This document shows positions 9,174 to 18,057 of a stretch of DNA of 64,000 nt, one piece after another; within the stretch, counting starts at the first letter, position 1; each line of letters opens with the position of its first letter. The translations under genes and the position numbers were made by a program. The DNA comes from Ectobacillus panaciterrae DSM 19096 (GTDB lineage Bacteria > Bacillota > Bacilli > Bacillales > Bacillaceae_G): NCBI RefSeq assembly GCF_000430785.1, contig NZ_AUMR01000015.1, forward strand, positions 43,515 through 107,514, in the 5' to 3' direction. The notes under the pieces are model-generated. The model made no database searches, had not been told where the DNA came from, and saw nothing but the letters and a program-made list of their open reading frames with translations.

Positions 9174-10703
9174 TCATCTCTCCCCTTCTGCGATTTCTGT
9201 ATTCAAAACGCGATGCTTCATCCAATCTGTTTCTTTCAGCCAAGCTGTTAAAGCTTCAATATCCGTTGAAAACACACGATCCTTCGTAATGGACGGAACG
9301 ATTTGCCGCCCTTGATAATAAAAGGACTTTGTAGCGCTGCTCATCTCTTCGACACCGCGATATTCTGCGGCCTGCATAGCGCAGATCATCTCGATTGCCA
9401 AAACGCGACGCACGTTTGCGATAATTGCGTATGCATGACGGGAGCCGATTGTTCCCATGCTGACATGGTCTTCTTGGTTGGCCGAAGACGGAATAGAATC
9501 TACACTTGCCGGATGAGCAAGTGTTTTATTTTCAGAAACAAGGGATGCTGCCGCATACTGCATAATCATCGCGCCGGACTGAAGTCCCGGCTCCGGGCTT
9601 AAAAACGGCGGCAGATCATTCAGCTGCGGATTTACAAGACGCTCGATACGGCGCTCGGCAATATTCGCAAGTTCTGCAACTGCGATTTTCATAAAATCCA
9701 GCGCAAATGCAATCGGCTGGCCATGGAAGTTTCCGCCTGAGATAACTTTCTCTCCGCCGTCGAAAATGAGAGGGTTGTCAGTTGCAGCATTCATCTCAAT
9801 TTCCAGCTTTTCTTTCACATAGTTCAGCGCTTGCCGCGTTGCGCCGTGCACTTGCGGAATGCAGCGCAGAGAATACGCATCTTGGACGCGAAGTTCACCT
9901 TGTTTTGTTGTGAGTTTGCTGTCGCGAAGAATGGTACGTATGCGTTCTGCAACTTCTATCTGCTCTCGATATCCTCTTGCTTCATGTATACTTGCGTCAA
10001 ACGCATCTATGATACCCCGCAGTCCTTCCATTGTCATGGCTGCAATCAACTCAGACTGATAGGCAAGCTTTTCCGCTTCCAGATATCCGACAACCCCCAT
10101 CGCTGTCATCGCCTGCGTCCCGTTAATGAGCGCCAAGCCTTCCTTTGCCTGCAAACTAAGTGGGATTAATCCTTCCTTCGTCAAAGCAATCATAGAGTGG
10201 ACGCGTTCCCCTTGATAAAACACCTCACCCTCTCCCATCAAAACAAGAACAAGATGAGACAGAGGCGCCAAATCGCCGCTTGCGCCGAGCGAGCCTTGCT
10301 GCGGAATGACCGGGTGAATGCGACGGTTTACAAGCTCAAGCAGCATTTCTACTACAAGCGGGCGCACGCCCGAAAATCCTTTTAACAGTGTATTGGCACG
10401 TAAAATAAGCATCGCTCGCGACACTGCTTCCGGAAACGGCTCACCGACTCCGCATGCATGAGACACAATCAAATTGTACTGCAGCGCTTCCACATGGTCT
10501 TTTTCGATGAGAACGTCGCTAAATTTTCCAAACCCTGTTGTGATACCGTATATAACTTTTCCTTCCGCTACAATTTCTTCCACGGCTTTCCGGCACTGTG
10601 CCACCTTTTCCATGCTGTTTGGACAAGCGGCAGCCGTGTCGCCCTCGTATAAAAGGCGCTCCATGTCGCGTATTGTTAATGACTGTCCTGTTAATGTAAT
10701 CAT
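9174..10703 (-). CDS. hutH: Histidine ammonia-lyase
   Basis: About 509 residues, full length. Converts histidine to urocanate and ammonia, the first step of histidine use. The MIO prosthetic-group tripeptide lies in [14 protein letters not shown], and [12 protein letters not shown] and QEDHVSMG are conserved active-site blocks. The ATG at 10703 is 6 bases after GGAAGGAGG. It is preceded by hutP and a terminator whose read-through HutP should control. The usual downstream hutU/I/G genes are absent: the next gene is rhodanese. Confidence 0.95.
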   Translation of the reverse strand: MITLTGQSLTIRDMERLLYEGDTAAACPNSMEKVAQCRKAVEEIVAEGKVIYGITTGFGKFSDVLIEKDHVEALQYNLIVSHACGVGEPFPEAVSRAMLILRANTLLKGFSGVRPLVVEMLLELVNRRIHPVIPQQGSLGASGDLAPLSHLVLVLMGEGEVFYQGERVHSMIALTKEGLIPLSLQAKEGLALINGTQAMTAMGVVGYLEAEKLAYQSELIAAMTMEGLRGIIDAFDASIHEARGYREQIEVAERIRTILRDSKLTTKQGELRVQDAYSLRCIPQVHGATRQALNYVKEKLEIEMNAATDNPLIFDGGEKVISGGNFHGQPIAFALDFMKIAVAELANIAERRIERLVNPQLNDLPPFLSPEPGLQSGAMIMQYAAASLVSENKTLAHPASVDSIPSSANQEDHVSMGTIGSRHAYAIIANVRRVLAIEMICAMQAAEYRGVEEMSSATKSFYYQGRQIVPSITKDRVFSTDIEALTAWLKETDWMKHRVLNTEIAEGER

Positions 10704-10731
10704 GTTTTCCTCCTTCCCCAAAAAGACAAAA

Positions 10732-10780
10732 GGAGGCCTTACCCTTTAAGACGTACTCGTCTTAAAAAGCAAGGCCCCCT
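10732..10780 (-). terminator. hut leader terminator between hutP and hutH
   Basis: Read leftward, AGGGGGCCTTGC pairs with TAAGGCCTCC, with an inner TTTAAGACG-CGTCTTAAA hairpin, followed by TTTTGTCTTTTT. This is the position of the HutP-controlled antiterminator site in Bacillus subtilis. I do not see a clean array of UAG triplets at the expected spacing, only NAG-like triplets between hutP and the stem, so the binding site itself is uncertain. Confidence 0.75.
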
Positions 10781-10804
10781 GATTATCTCTTCACTTTGGG
10801 CACA

Positions 10805-11245
10805 TTATATGTGGTTGATTCCAAGTCCAATTGCTTCATGCTCTGAGCCCTTTACAGGCGCTCCGATCGTACCGTACAGCGCAACCGCAATCCAATCTCC
10901 TTCGCTCTCGCACTCATAAGGATTGCCGCGAACTATGGCAAAGCGCAGTCCTACCGTACGAAGCACATCTCCTAACTGAACGTGACCTCTTGTAACTCCG
11001 TACAGCGCCTCCATGATCGCATGATATAACGCATGTGTTTCTCGGTATACGTTTACTTTAATAATATGCTGACTCTTTGCAGCAGTTTCCATCGCTGCCA
11101 CAACTTTTTGCGAATTCATCGAGCCGACCTTCCCGATACAATACTGCCAATTGGCAGGAATGTTTGTCACACTCTGCTCTCTCTCGTCGGTAAGCGCCAG
11201 CAGCATTGCCAAACGGCCGATCCGATTGTTTCTCTCTAGAAGCAT
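10805..11245 (-). CDS. hutP: Hut operon antiterminator HutP
   Basis: 146 residues, the usual length for this RNA-binding regulator. In the presence of L-histidine and Mg2+ it binds the leader RNA and allows transcription past the terminator into hutH. The family blocks [14 protein letters not shown] at the N-terminus and [19 protein letters not shown] and the C-terminal [13 protein letters not shown] (His-binding region) are intact. Confidence 0.93.
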   Translation of the reverse strand: MLLERNNRIGRLAMLLALTDEREQSVTNIPANWQYCIGKVGSMNSQKVVAAMETAAKSQHIIKVNVYRETHALYHAIMEALYGVTRGHVQLGDVLRTVGLRFAIVRGNPYECESEGDWIAVALYGTIGAPVKGSEHEAIGLGINHI

Positions 11246-11292
11246 AAGAATCTCTCTTTTCTCAATTTTCTTTCAATTAATCTATAAATTTC

Positions 11293-11322
11293 AGTATATA
11301 TGAAAACGTTATCATAAGTCAA
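11293..11322 (-). promoter_or_regulatory. hut promoter with an internal cre (CcpA) site
   Basis: Read leftward there is TTGACT (11317-11322), an 18-base spacer and TATACT (11293-11298). Inside the spacer ATGAAAACGTTATCA (11300-11314, plus strand) fits the cre consensus WTGNAANCGNWNNCW at every position. CcpA bound here would block polymerase directly, giving carbon catabolite repression of hutPH. Confidence 0.75.
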
Positions 11323-11545
11323 TATATTTCTTTTTCTTGTCTCTATCTTATCCTGCATATATGATGAACTGTCTACTTCTCCAGCTTTAAAAATTTTTTA
11401 CTGTGTAACTGTCATCCCCTGATACTTATCATACCAGTTCAAAAAAACAACATTTGTCCTAGTGTATTTATCCATACTAGTTCTGTCTTGTCAACATACA
11501 TTATGGTGTGGCCATATTAATTGGGATAAAAAAGGAGAGGTTATC

Positions 11546-11783
11546 TTGGCTAGTAGTTATCTCAATAAGTTACGCCGCCGCAGGAATGCTTATTTGAGTT
11601 TTCGGAATGGCACACCAAGCGGTTTAGGCAGTGAATCTGCAACTTTAAGTAATCTGAACGAGAATGATCAAGAAGAGAATGATCAGAACGAGACAAAATT
11701 ATTCAGACACTGATCCATTGAATGCGGAACTGCTTGATTCATTGATTCCGCTTCTTAATAAAATAGTAGAGGATGATCGATAA
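11546..11783 (+). pseudogene. Small spore-type hypothetical protein with a frameshift
   Basis: A TTG start after AAAGGAGAGG opens a basic N-terminus (MASSYLNKLRRRRNAYLSF). The frame ends early at 11713. The +1 frame then reads RTRQNYSDTDPLNAELLDSL and so on to a TAA that directly abuts the ATG of the next gene. That C-terminal text closely matches the C-terminus of the next gene's product (RTRQNYSNSDLLNSQLLSSL). A frameshift near 11680-11700, either real or programmed, therefore splits one ancestral gene. Function unknown; the Asn/Asp/Gln-rich text resembles spore coat or exosporium proteins. Confidence 0.6.
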
Positions 11784-12002
11784 ATGACAGATAATACACA
11801 TAACCACGCACACATTCAAAACAGCGGTAATTCCGGAGTCCGCTTAAATGTCGATTCGGATGTAAGAGCAAATCAAGATACAGAGGTCGATTCGGATGTA
11901 AGAACGAGACAAAATTATTCGAACAGTGATTTATTAAACTCACAGCTGCTTTCATCTTTAATTCCATTACTCAATAGACTAGTTAGAAACAATCAAGACT
12001 AA
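11784..12002 (+). CDS. Small Asn/Asp-rich hypothetical protein, paralogue of the upstream gene
   Basis: 72 residues beginning MTDNTHNHAHIQNSG. A VDSDVRAN/VDSDVRTR internal duplication is followed by a hydrophobic C-terminal helix (LLSSLIPLLNRLV). The C-terminal half is paralogous to that of the preceding broken gene, and the start codon abuts the upstream stop (TAAATG). Low-complexity polar text suggests a spore surface protein, by composition only. Confidence 0.6.
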   Translation: MTDNTHNHAHIQNSGNSGVRLNVDSDVRANQDTEVDSDVRTRQNYSNSDLLNSQLLSSLIPLLNRLVRNNQD

Positions 12003-12024
12003 TGAGAAAAGGAACGTAGGCTCT

Positions 12025-12108
12025 TTGGTTCCTATAATTATCGGTTTAATCGTCAGTTATTTAGCAGAAAAAGTGTATGTTTATAAATACCGACAAAAAC
12101 TTGGTTAA
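12025..12108 (+). CDS. 27-residue single-span membrane micro-protein
   Basis: TTG start about ten bases after AAAGGAA, reading MVPIIIGLIVSYLAEKVYVY and ending KYRQKLG. A single membrane span is followed by a basic tail. It lies 22 bases after the small paralogue gene and ends in a clean terminator. It may be a holin-like or stress micro-protein, or simply the third member of this small-gene cluster. No homologue is recognised. Confidence 0.4.
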   Translation: MVPIIIGLIVSYLAEKVYVYKYRQKLG

Positions 12109-12126
12109 TAACACCAAGTTTTTTTA
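12096..12126 (+). terminator. Terminator of the small-gene cluster
   Basis: AAACTTGGT pairs with ACCAAGTTT, followed by a T run. It overlaps the last codons of the micro-protein gene. Confidence 0.75.
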
Positions 12127-12148
12127 TGCTCTCAGTAAATTTTCTTGC

Positions 12149-12332
12149 TATATACAAGTGAATAAAAAAACCGTCTTTTTATAGTGGGGAGAGATCATCC
12201 GCATGCAGAAGCGGTCAAACCTTTGTAGTGGTTCATGCAAGAATAAATCAGAGAGAAGAAGCATGCAATACTCCCTTTTGGTTGCACATAACACATGGAC
12301 ATGTCGAAATTATAATTCACTCATATATAATA
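12149..12332 (+). repeat. MITE-like dispersed repeat, copy 2
   Basis: 184 bp, same orientation as the copy at 7449-7626 and inverted relative to 12916-13100. Left end TATATACAAGTGAATAAA, right end ATTCACTCATATATAATA. It differs from copy 1 by scattered substitutions and a few inserted bases (for example CACATAACACATGG versus CACATGG). Confidence 0.85.
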
Positions 12333-12442
12333 TTGATGGCTTCGTGTTGCAAATCTTTCATTACAACAATTTATAGTGTGTCGCTGTATCTGTGCATAAC
12401 AAAGCAGGAGTATCGATATGGCGTACACTTCCAATTTCAATT

Positions 12443-12634
12443 TTATTTCTTTTTGACAAAAGCCGTAATTAAATCTGTAGCCAAGGAAATAAGAAAAAAC
12501 CCTACTGCCAGCAACGGTACCGCAGTGATGATATAGCGGCCTGCTTCCGCATCTGGAAAATACAAGTGCATCAATAAAAACACTGCAAAAAACCATAGGA
12601 ATATCAAAATGTTGACAATCATTTGTTTAGACAT
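12443..12634 (-). CDS. Two-span small membrane protein
   Basis: 63 residues with two hydrophobic helices (NILIFLWFFAVFLLMHLYF and AVPLLAVGFFLISLAT) and a KKK end. The AAAGGAGG site 6 bases before the ATG is strong, so it is a real gene. It lies between two inverted copies of the MITE-like repeat, just downstream of a hydrolase remnant. Function unknown. Confidence 0.65.
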   Translation of the reverse strand: MSKQMIVNILIFLWFFAVFLLMHLYFPDAEAGRYIITAVPLLAVGFFLISLATDLITAFVKKK

Positions 12635-12691
12635 ATGCTTCCTCCTTTTTGCGCTTCATTCGCTTAAATAACGTACGCACTTCTGAAGATA

Positions 12692-12915
12692 TTAAGCAAA
12701 GTCCTCCGGAAAATAATGTCCCATTCCCTTCACTTCCACAAGCTCGCAAGAAACATCATATTGTACAAACAACTTATACAGCTTTCTTGCTCCATCTGCG
12801 AATGGATCTTTTTCCTCCTATACGTTTCTTCTATGACTCTCTTAATATATCCCTTTGTATGCAATTCTTCATATGTATCACGCCTGCCGCTTACACAAAC
12901 ATGAATGATTCCTTC
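12692..12915 (-). pseudogene. 3' remnant of an alpha/beta-hydrolase-like gene
   Basis: Reading leftward from the repeat boundary gives IHVCVSGRRDTYEELHTKGY, then a one-base frame change at the GGAAAAAG run near 12813. It continues DPFADGARKLYKLF to VEVKGMGHYFPEDFA and a stop. The GMGHYFP block looks like the catalytic-His end of an alpha/beta hydrolase. The 5' part is missing exactly where repeat copy 3 begins. Family assignment is tentative. Confidence 0.5.
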
Positions 12916-13100
12916 TATATATGAGTGAATGATAAGTTCGACATGCCCATGTGCTATGTGCAACCAGAAGGAGTATGGTATGCTTCTTCTCTCTGATTTA
13001 TTCTTGCATGAACCACTACAAAGGTTTGATTGCTTTTGCACGTCGCCGGACGATCTCTCCCCACTATAAAAAGACGGTTTTTTTATTCATTTGTATATAT
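12916..13100 (-). repeat. MITE-like dispersed repeat, copy 3 (inverted)
   Basis: About 185 bp, reverse complement of the copies at 7449 and 12149. It starts (plus strand) TATATATGAGTGAATGAT and ends AAAACGGTTTTTTTATTCATTTGTATATA (approximate). With copy 2 it brackets a ~580-bp segment as an inverted pair. From 13101 to 13465 I see no gene. Confidence 0.85.
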
Positions 13101-13465
13101 ATATATGATTTTCAGATACTTTTTGTACCGTAATCAGCTTCATCATTTCTCCTTTTTCAAATTCCATGATCTTCCTTCTTCTACCTTAACAAATTCTCGC
13201 ATTTTTTAAAAGACAATACGAATGCACTCTTCAATTCCAAATTTTGAATATAAACAATTATATATCTATGAGCAAAGCACTTGTTTCCTTACTTTGCGAG
13301 GCCTTATAATGAATTTTGTTGATTTAGGAAGCCGGACATGCTGGACTATTATTTGTACGGGGATTTTTTATGCTTCCTTTTTCCTGAAAAACAGTTATAA
13401 TCAGGAACGTATGTTCTTTTTTTATATTTTTCATACGTATGAGTAGTACTAGAGGGGGGATAACA

Positions 13466-13765
13466 ATGCTGCTGAATGAAAAAGCATTATCGTGGAACGA
13501 AACAATGAAACAGCTGCAGCACAAATATGTGGGACGGACTGTAATCGACCGCGGCCGTTTCGAGCAAAGCGAGCTGCTTCTGTTTTTACATAATCACGAT
13601 TACATTTGCCTTCCGACGATTATTCAAGGTTTATCAGAAGAACGCTTCGCTTCATATTCTGTATACACGACAGAGGAGAAAGACCGGAAAGTGGGCACGC
13701 TCATTCTTGAATACCGCCAGGATCAGGAGCAGTCATTAGTGGTTGATGAGCTCTATTTCGTATAA
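13466..13765 (+). CDS. Hypothetical protein
   Basis: About 99 residues starting MLLNEKALSWNETMKQLQ after GAGGGGGGAT. No family is recognised. It is a soluble, mixed alpha/beta-looking protein without Cys clusters or membrane segments. It precedes yneK but is separated from it by about 60 bases, and no shared function can be inferred. Confidence 0.6.
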   Translation: MLLNEKALSWNETMKQLQHKYVGRTVIDRGRFEQSELLLFLHNHDYICLPTIIQGLSEERFASYSVYTTEEKDRKVGTLILEYRQDQEQSLVVDELYFV

Positions 13766-13828
13766 TGTATTGCGCTGCCTTCTCCCTGCGTCTTATAATA
13801 AATTTAGTAATCTAAAGGGGGATATGCA

Positions 13829-14257
13829 ATGCTTAGCGGATGGTTCAGCTGGTTTATTGTCGTATGGACAGTCATTTTGCTTGGGTTGATGTCCATTGGC
13901 GGCTATTTTATGTTCCGAAAGTTTTTAAAGCGTCTGCCAAAAGAGGACGGCATGTCCATTCTCGATTGGGAAGCGCATTATATTGATGAAACACGGCACT
14001 TATGGGGCGAAGAACAAAAAGCATTGCTTGAAGAATTGGTCAGTCCGGTTCCGGAGTTGTTCCGCGATGTAGCCCGCTCCAAAATCGCAGGCAAAATCGG
14101 TGAGCTTGCCCTGCAGGAGAAAGCGCCTTTTATTACGCAGGATTTAATCATTAAAGGCTATATAGTAGCGACCCCAAAGCGCGATCATAAATTTTTAATG
14201 AAAACGCTCGATAAAAAGAAAATCGATTATGCTGCTCATCATGCATTATTAAAGTAA
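13829..14257 (+). CDS. yneK: DUF2621 protein YneK-like
   Basis: 142 residues: an N-terminal membrane anchor (WFSWFIVVWTVILLGLMS) followed by a soluble domain. Its placement next to ccdC and ccdA matches the Bacillus subtilis ccdA-yneI-ccdC-yneK neighbourhood, which supports the name. Here it runs rightward and converges on ccdC. Function unproven; a cytochrome c maturation or sporulation link is suggested only by the neighbours. Confidence 0.75.
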   Translation: MLSGWFSWFIVVWTVILLGLMSIGGYFMFRKFLKRLPKEDGMSILDWEAHYIDETRHLWGEEQKALLEELVSPVPELFRDVARSKIAGKIGELALQEKAPFITQDLIIKGYIVATPKRDHKFLMKTLDKKKIDYAAHHALLK

Positions 14258-14285
14258 AAAAACCTCGGATATCCGAGGTTTTTTA
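14256..14285. terminator. Bidirectional terminator yneK/ccdC
   Basis: An almost perfect palindrome A5-AACCTCGG-ATAT-CCGAGGTT-T5 shared by the convergent yneK and ccdC genes. It overlaps the last codons of ccdC. Confidence 0.85.
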
Positions 14286-14786
14286 TGTTAGCTTCACGTT
14301 TTTATCATAGTAGTCATCTTGTTTTTTGAGCTCAAGCTCCAGCTTCTTGTAGGAGCGATACATGGCGATGCGCCAAGAAACGATCATGGAAAAGGCGAGC
14401 AAGAAAAACATACCGCTCAGTTCACCATACGAAATCGATTGGCTTAAATACGCTTTTAAACCGATCCGCACTGCAAGCAATCCCACTAAGATGAAAATAA
14501 ACGCCTTAGAGCGCTTCAAGTATATTTCTTGACCGCGAATCTCAAATTTAGACGTTTTAATCAGTAAAACAGAGAAAACTAAACCGACCGTTATCGCTTC
14601 AGCCATTTCCTGCGGCGTTAAGCGAAACTCCGGCACGATATACATGAGCGCTCCTGTGCTCATAAAAACCGGCGGAAGAATGATTTTCTTCAAAGATGCA
14701 GGCTTTGCTGATGCTTTCAATCGGACGAAAGTAACACCAATCATCATAAAAACAGCAACGATACTAGATAAAAGTACGAAATTCAT
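14283..14786 (-). CDS. ccdC: CcdC-like membrane protein
   Basis: About 167 residues with four or five membrane segments (MNFVLLSSIVAVFMMIG, then the PPVFMSTGALMYIVP region) and the charged C-terminus KKLELELKKQDDYYDK. It matches the CcdC family found beside ccdA in bacilli. The ATG at 14786 is preferred because the AAAGGA site is correctly spaced there. It lies about 100 bases downstream of ccdA in the same orientation, so co-transcription is likely. Confidence 0.8.
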   Translation of the reverse strand: MNFVLLSSIVAVFMMIGVTFVRLKASAKPASLKKIILPPVFMSTGALMYIVPEFRLTPQEMAEAITVGLVFSVLLIKTSKFEIRGQEIYLKRSKAFIFILVGLLAVRIGLKAYLSQSISYGELSGMFFLLAFSMIVSWRIAMYRSYKKLELELKKQDDYYDKNVKLT

Positions 14787-14883
14787 TTCTATCATTCCTT
14801 TTGTCTTAAAAGTAAACAATGTACCTTTATTATATGCCTTTGTCATCAGTATTTCCAACATTTCTAAAATAGAAACTTAAAAA

Positions 14884-15591
14884 TTAAAAGCCGGTGAATC
14901 CTCCAAATAGTTCCGTCACGTAAATCGTAATTTTCGTCATACCGTCAAAATACAGCAAAATTCCCATCAGAATCATGATATAGCCGCCTGCCTGCACAAA
15001 CTTGACACTGTTTTTCTTGATCCAGGAAAGCTTGGAAATGAAAAGCGACATCACAAAGAACGGAATCGCAAAGCCTAATATATACGCAACCATATACATC
15101 ATCGCAGATTCCGGATTCGTCGCTCCAAGCGCGATTACACCAGCTAAAATAGGCCCTGTACAAGGCGTCCAGCCGGCTGCAAATGCAATGCCGATAATAA
15201 CAGAGCCGAAATAACCGGACGGTCTGCTTTTAAACGTAAACTTGCGATCTCTCATTAAAAAGGCCGGCTTCAATAACCCAACGATGATAAGTCCGAATAC
15301 AACAATAAAAATGGCACCCAATTGACGAATCAAATCTTGATAATCGTTAAAAAATTCTCCGATAAACGTCGTACCGAACCCAATCGCGATAAACACGATA
15401 GAAAAACCGATTAAGAAAAAGGCCGTGTGCAGCATACTGCGCTTTTGCAGCATTCCCTGCTCCTCCTTCAATTCAGAAACGGACATTCCGGTAATGTACG
15501 ATAAAAACGCCGGATATAACGGTAAGCAGCACGGGGAAATGAACGATAAAAATCCTGCCCCGAATGCCAGAAATATATTGATATCCTGCAT
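14884..15591 (-). CDS. ccdA: Cytochrome c biogenesis thiol-disulfide protein CcdA
   Basis: About 235 residues, six membrane spans. Moves reducing equivalents from cytoplasmic thioredoxin across the membrane for cytochrome c maturation and spore-related disulfide reduction. The two essential cysteines lie in [13 protein letters not shown] and [10 protein letters not shown]. The ATG at 15591 follows GGAGAGGAGAG; the upstream extension has no ribosome site. Confidence 0.93.
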   Translation of the reverse strand: MQDINIFLAFGAGFLSFISPCCLPLYPAFLSYITGMSVSELKEEQGMLQKRSMLHTAFFLIGFSIVFIAIGFGTTFIGEFFNDYQDLIRQLGAIFIVVFGLIIVGLLKPAFLMRDRKFTFKSRPSGYFGSVIIGIAFAAGWTPCTGPILAGVIALGATNPESAMMYMVAYILGFAIPFFVMSLFISKLSWIKKNSVKFVQAGGYIMILMGILLYFDGMTKITIYVTELFGGFTGF

Positions 15592-15868
15592 ACTCTCTCT
15601 CCTCTCCAACCCCCATTGTAGCAAACTTTTCCCTTAAAGCTGAACGAAAACATATGTAAAGGTTTTGTGTCTACTAGTATTGTACAACTTTGGGGGAGAA
15701 ACATGCCAACTAAAAGCAAAACTTGTGCCGGCATATAGCGTAGTAAGGGCAGTTGACTATATAGTTCTGCAGAAATGATATGCATCATTTCCAAGTATCA
15801 CCCAGCTTATCCGAATAAAAGAAGATGGCCAATTGCGCCATCTTACTCCTTGCCATAATGCATATTCA

Positions 15869-16044
15869 TTATCTGATAATCCCTTGAAACAAGCCTTCCA
15901 AAACTTTCTTTTCATGCCGATTAAAGCATTCTATCTTTGAAGCTGCAAGTATTCTGTCTGCTAGCGGTTCGTAATGAGTGATGGTCACCTCACAGTGAAT
16001 CGTCCCCCCTGACACAGGACGCAAGAAAGTGAATTCAGCGTTTC
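15869..16044 (-). pseudogene. 3' remnant of an SRPBCC-like gene
   Basis: Leftward reading gives EFTFLRPVSGGTIHCEVTIT, then HYEPLADRILAASK and ECFNRHEKKVLEGLFQGIIR and a stop. There is no start codon and similarity of style ends near 16044, where a rightward coding-like text begins (GNDYVNIPTGDGLRYVEYIP). Both look like fragments joined by a deletion. The polyketide cyclase/SRPBCC assignment is a guess from the text. Confidence 0.35.
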
Positions 16045-16141
16045 TGGCAATGATTATGTAAATATTCCAACAGGAGATGGACTAAGATACGTAGAATATA
16101 TTCCAAAAAATAGCATTTCATACGAGGAAAGGGTGGGGTGT

Positions 16142-16318
16142 ATGCTGTTTCAGTACTCGGTCGAATATGCGTTTTGGCAAGGAAATCGATATGTTAAGGA
16201 AACTGTTATCGTGTCAGCTTCTTCAGAATCGTACGCCATACAAAAAGTAATGGAGGAGCTTGTGCGCCGCTTCGGCTCAAATGCTTCTCCAAACGTCCAA
16301 GTGCTACAGCATGCCTAA
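16142..16318 (+). CDS. Small hypothetical protein
   Basis: 58 residues from an ATG preceded by AAAGGGTGGGG, reading MLFQYSVEYAFWQGNRYVKE to NASPNVQVLQHA. No family is recognised. The frame is open upstream into GDGLRYVEYIPKNSISYEER, so it could also be the 3' end of a longer, truncated gene. Confidence 0.5.
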   Translation: MLFQYSVEYAFWQGNRYVKETVIVSASSESYAIQKVMEELVRRFGSNASPNVQVLQHA

Positions 16319-16335
16319 ACGGAACCGTCTCGCTC

Positions 16336-16362
16336 AGGAGCAGAACCTAAGATTCTGCTCCT
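16336..16362 (+). terminator. Hairpin downstream of the small gene
   Basis: AGGAGCAGAA pairs perfectly with TTCTGCTCCT around a 7-base loop. The T-tract is weak, but a second T-rich hairpin follows closely. Confidence 0.6.
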
Positions 16363-16384
16363 TGCCGGTGGAGCTAGACACCAA

Positions 16385-16406
16385 ACGGTCACGGGACCGC
16401 TTTTTT
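16385..16406 (+). terminator. Second terminator-like hairpin
   Basis: CGGTC-ACGG-GACCG followed by CTTTTTTC. A further TGGGAGAA/TTCTCCCA hairpin lies near 16469-16490. The rest of the gap up to 16733 holds only a candidate promoter, TTGATT (16660) and CATAAT (16682), for the next gene. Confidence 0.6.
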
Positions 16407-16733
16407 CTTATGCATTCATATTTCACAAAAAGTAGATACATATAGAGCAATCCAAAATATTTTAAAGGATGGGAGAAATCTTCTCCCATTTTGTTTCTTT
16501 TGACGCAGATTGTGTTCACATATAATAAAGTTGTTTAATCTTAATGCTCTAAACACATATAACATCATCTGAAAATAGAACAAACCTTATTCATTTATAA
16601 TACGGTTCACCGCACCAACTATTGTATATAATTGTAAAATATCAAAATAATTTGGACTCTTGATTTAAGTCAATGACCAGTCATAATCTTCCTATTAAAA
16701 TGAAACCAACATTGTAATATAGGAGGGTATATT

Positions 16734-17453
16734 ATGGCTACCTCAGTAAAAGAACAATCGTATCAACGAAAATCTGCTCTGGTTGCTGGCACATCACTTA
16801 TCATCATGGCACTTGCTGCATTTTTTTCCTATGGCTTTGCCCATGGAAGTCTTGTGGTGCAAGGGGATGCCAGCGCCACTTTTAATAACATTAAGTCATC
16901 AAATATGCTTTTCAAAGCTGAAATCTTTGGCTGGGTCATCATCCTAATCACTGACATTGTGGTCGCCTGGGCTTTCTACATCTTTCTGAAGCCAATTAAT
17001 AAAAGCCTTTCATTGCTCGGGGCATGGTTCCGTCTTACTTATGCGACTATATTGGGAATTGCCATACTGAATTTGATCTTTGTATTGCTTCTCTCGAAAA
17101 GTACAGACTATTTATCATTATTTAAAACCGATCAACTTCAGGCACATATGATGTTGTTTCTTGAAGCATTTGAATCTATTTGGTCTATAGGATTGATCAT
17201 TTTTGGCGGGCATCTCATGATTGTAGGCTATTTGGTTTTCAAATCAGACAGAATACCTAAAGTCATTAGCGTCTTATTGTTGCTTGCTTCAATAGGCTAT
17301 ATTGTCATTAACTTATTTAACACGATTCTTTCACAATATAATGCGGTAATTTCAATTCTTAAAATTGTATTTAATGTACCAATGATTGTAGGAGAATTGG
17401 GCTTTGGTATATGGCTGCTATTCAGAGGAGGAAAAGTCCCTAAAGATGTATAA
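16734..17453 (+). CDS. DUF4386-family membrane protein
   Basis: 239 residues with six or seven hydrophobic segments, GASATFNNI-type loop after the first helix and the family-typical FRLTYATILGIAILN and FGGHLMIVGYL blocks. The function of DUF4386 proteins is unknown. The ATG follows AGGAGGGTATATT. It converges with a Crp/Fnr-type regulator whose stop is 8 bases away. Confidence 0.8.
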   Translation: MATSVKEQSYQRKSALVAGTSLIIMALAAFFSYGFAHGSLVVQGDASATFNNIKSSNMLFKAEIFGWVIILITDIVVAWAFYIFLKPINKSLSLLGAWFRLTYATILGIAILNLIFVLLLSKSTDYLSLFKTDQLQAHMMLFLEAFESIWSIGLIIFGGHLMIVGYLVFKSDRIPKVISVLLLLASIGYIVINLFNTILSQYNAVISILKIVFNVPMIVGELGFGIWLLFRGGKVPKDV

Positions 17454-17460
17454 CAACTTC

Positions 17461-18057
17461 CTAAAATTTATCTTTATTGATTCTCTTCTTGATTCTACTT
17501 AATGATTCTGGGGTAATACCAAGATAACTCGCCAATTGATGTTGGGGTACACGATCGACTAAATGAGGTCGTTTTCGTATTAGCGCTTTGTAGCGTTCTT
17601 CTGGTGTAGATGCAATAAATGAAGCCAATTCATCTTGTACCTCACCAAAGTTGTGCTCGATCATCTTGCGTGTCATTGTTTCCAATTGTGAATATTTGTT
17701 ATACATGTCCTTTTCGGAGTCAAGGTCACCAACGACCAATATACAGTCTTCTAGACAAGTTAAAGAGTACGCGGATGACTTATCCTGTCTATGATGATTG
17801 AAATTCGAAATGGCTTGTTCTTCTGTGTAGAAATTGGATGTGACCTCTTTTCCCGTTTCATCTATAGAATACTGTCTAACACATCCCTTCAATACAAAAT
17901 AACATTTAGTAGGAACATCTCCTTGTCTAAGGAGTATTGTTCCTTTTTTATATTCTTCAATTTGTACATCTTCAACGATTGCCTGTTGTTCTTCTTCGTT
18001 TAGTGTTGTAAATCTAGTCATATACTTCATTAATATTTTTTTCATTTTCCTCTCCAT
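17461..18057 (-). CDS. Crp/Fnr-family transcriptional regulator
   Basis: 198 residues. An N-terminal cyclic-nucleotide-binding-type beta-roll (KKGTILLRQGDVPTKCYFVLKG) is followed by a short C-terminal helix-turn-helix (VPQHQLASYLGITPESLSRIKK). The phosphate-binding RXA signature is not obvious, so the ligand may not be cAMP. No FNR-type Cys cluster is seen. Two closely spaced ATGs are possible starts. The target is unknown; the convergent DUF4386 gene is a candidate by proximity only. Confidence 0.85.
   Translation of the reverse strand: MERKMKKILMKYMTRFTTLNEEEQQAIVEDVQIEEYKKGTILLRQGDVPTKCYFVLKGCVRQYSIDETGKEVTSNFYTEEQAISNFNHHRQDKSSAYSLTCLEDCILVVGDLDSEKDMYNKYSQLETMTRKMIEHNFGEVQDELASFIASTPEERYKALIRKRPHLVDRVPQHQLASYLGITPESLSRIKKRINKDKF

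Noticed and set aside
12228..12536. 102-codon frame across repeat copy 2
   Set aside because: It runs through the non-coding repeat and antisense to the membrane protein gene; the repeat copies are not frame-conserved.
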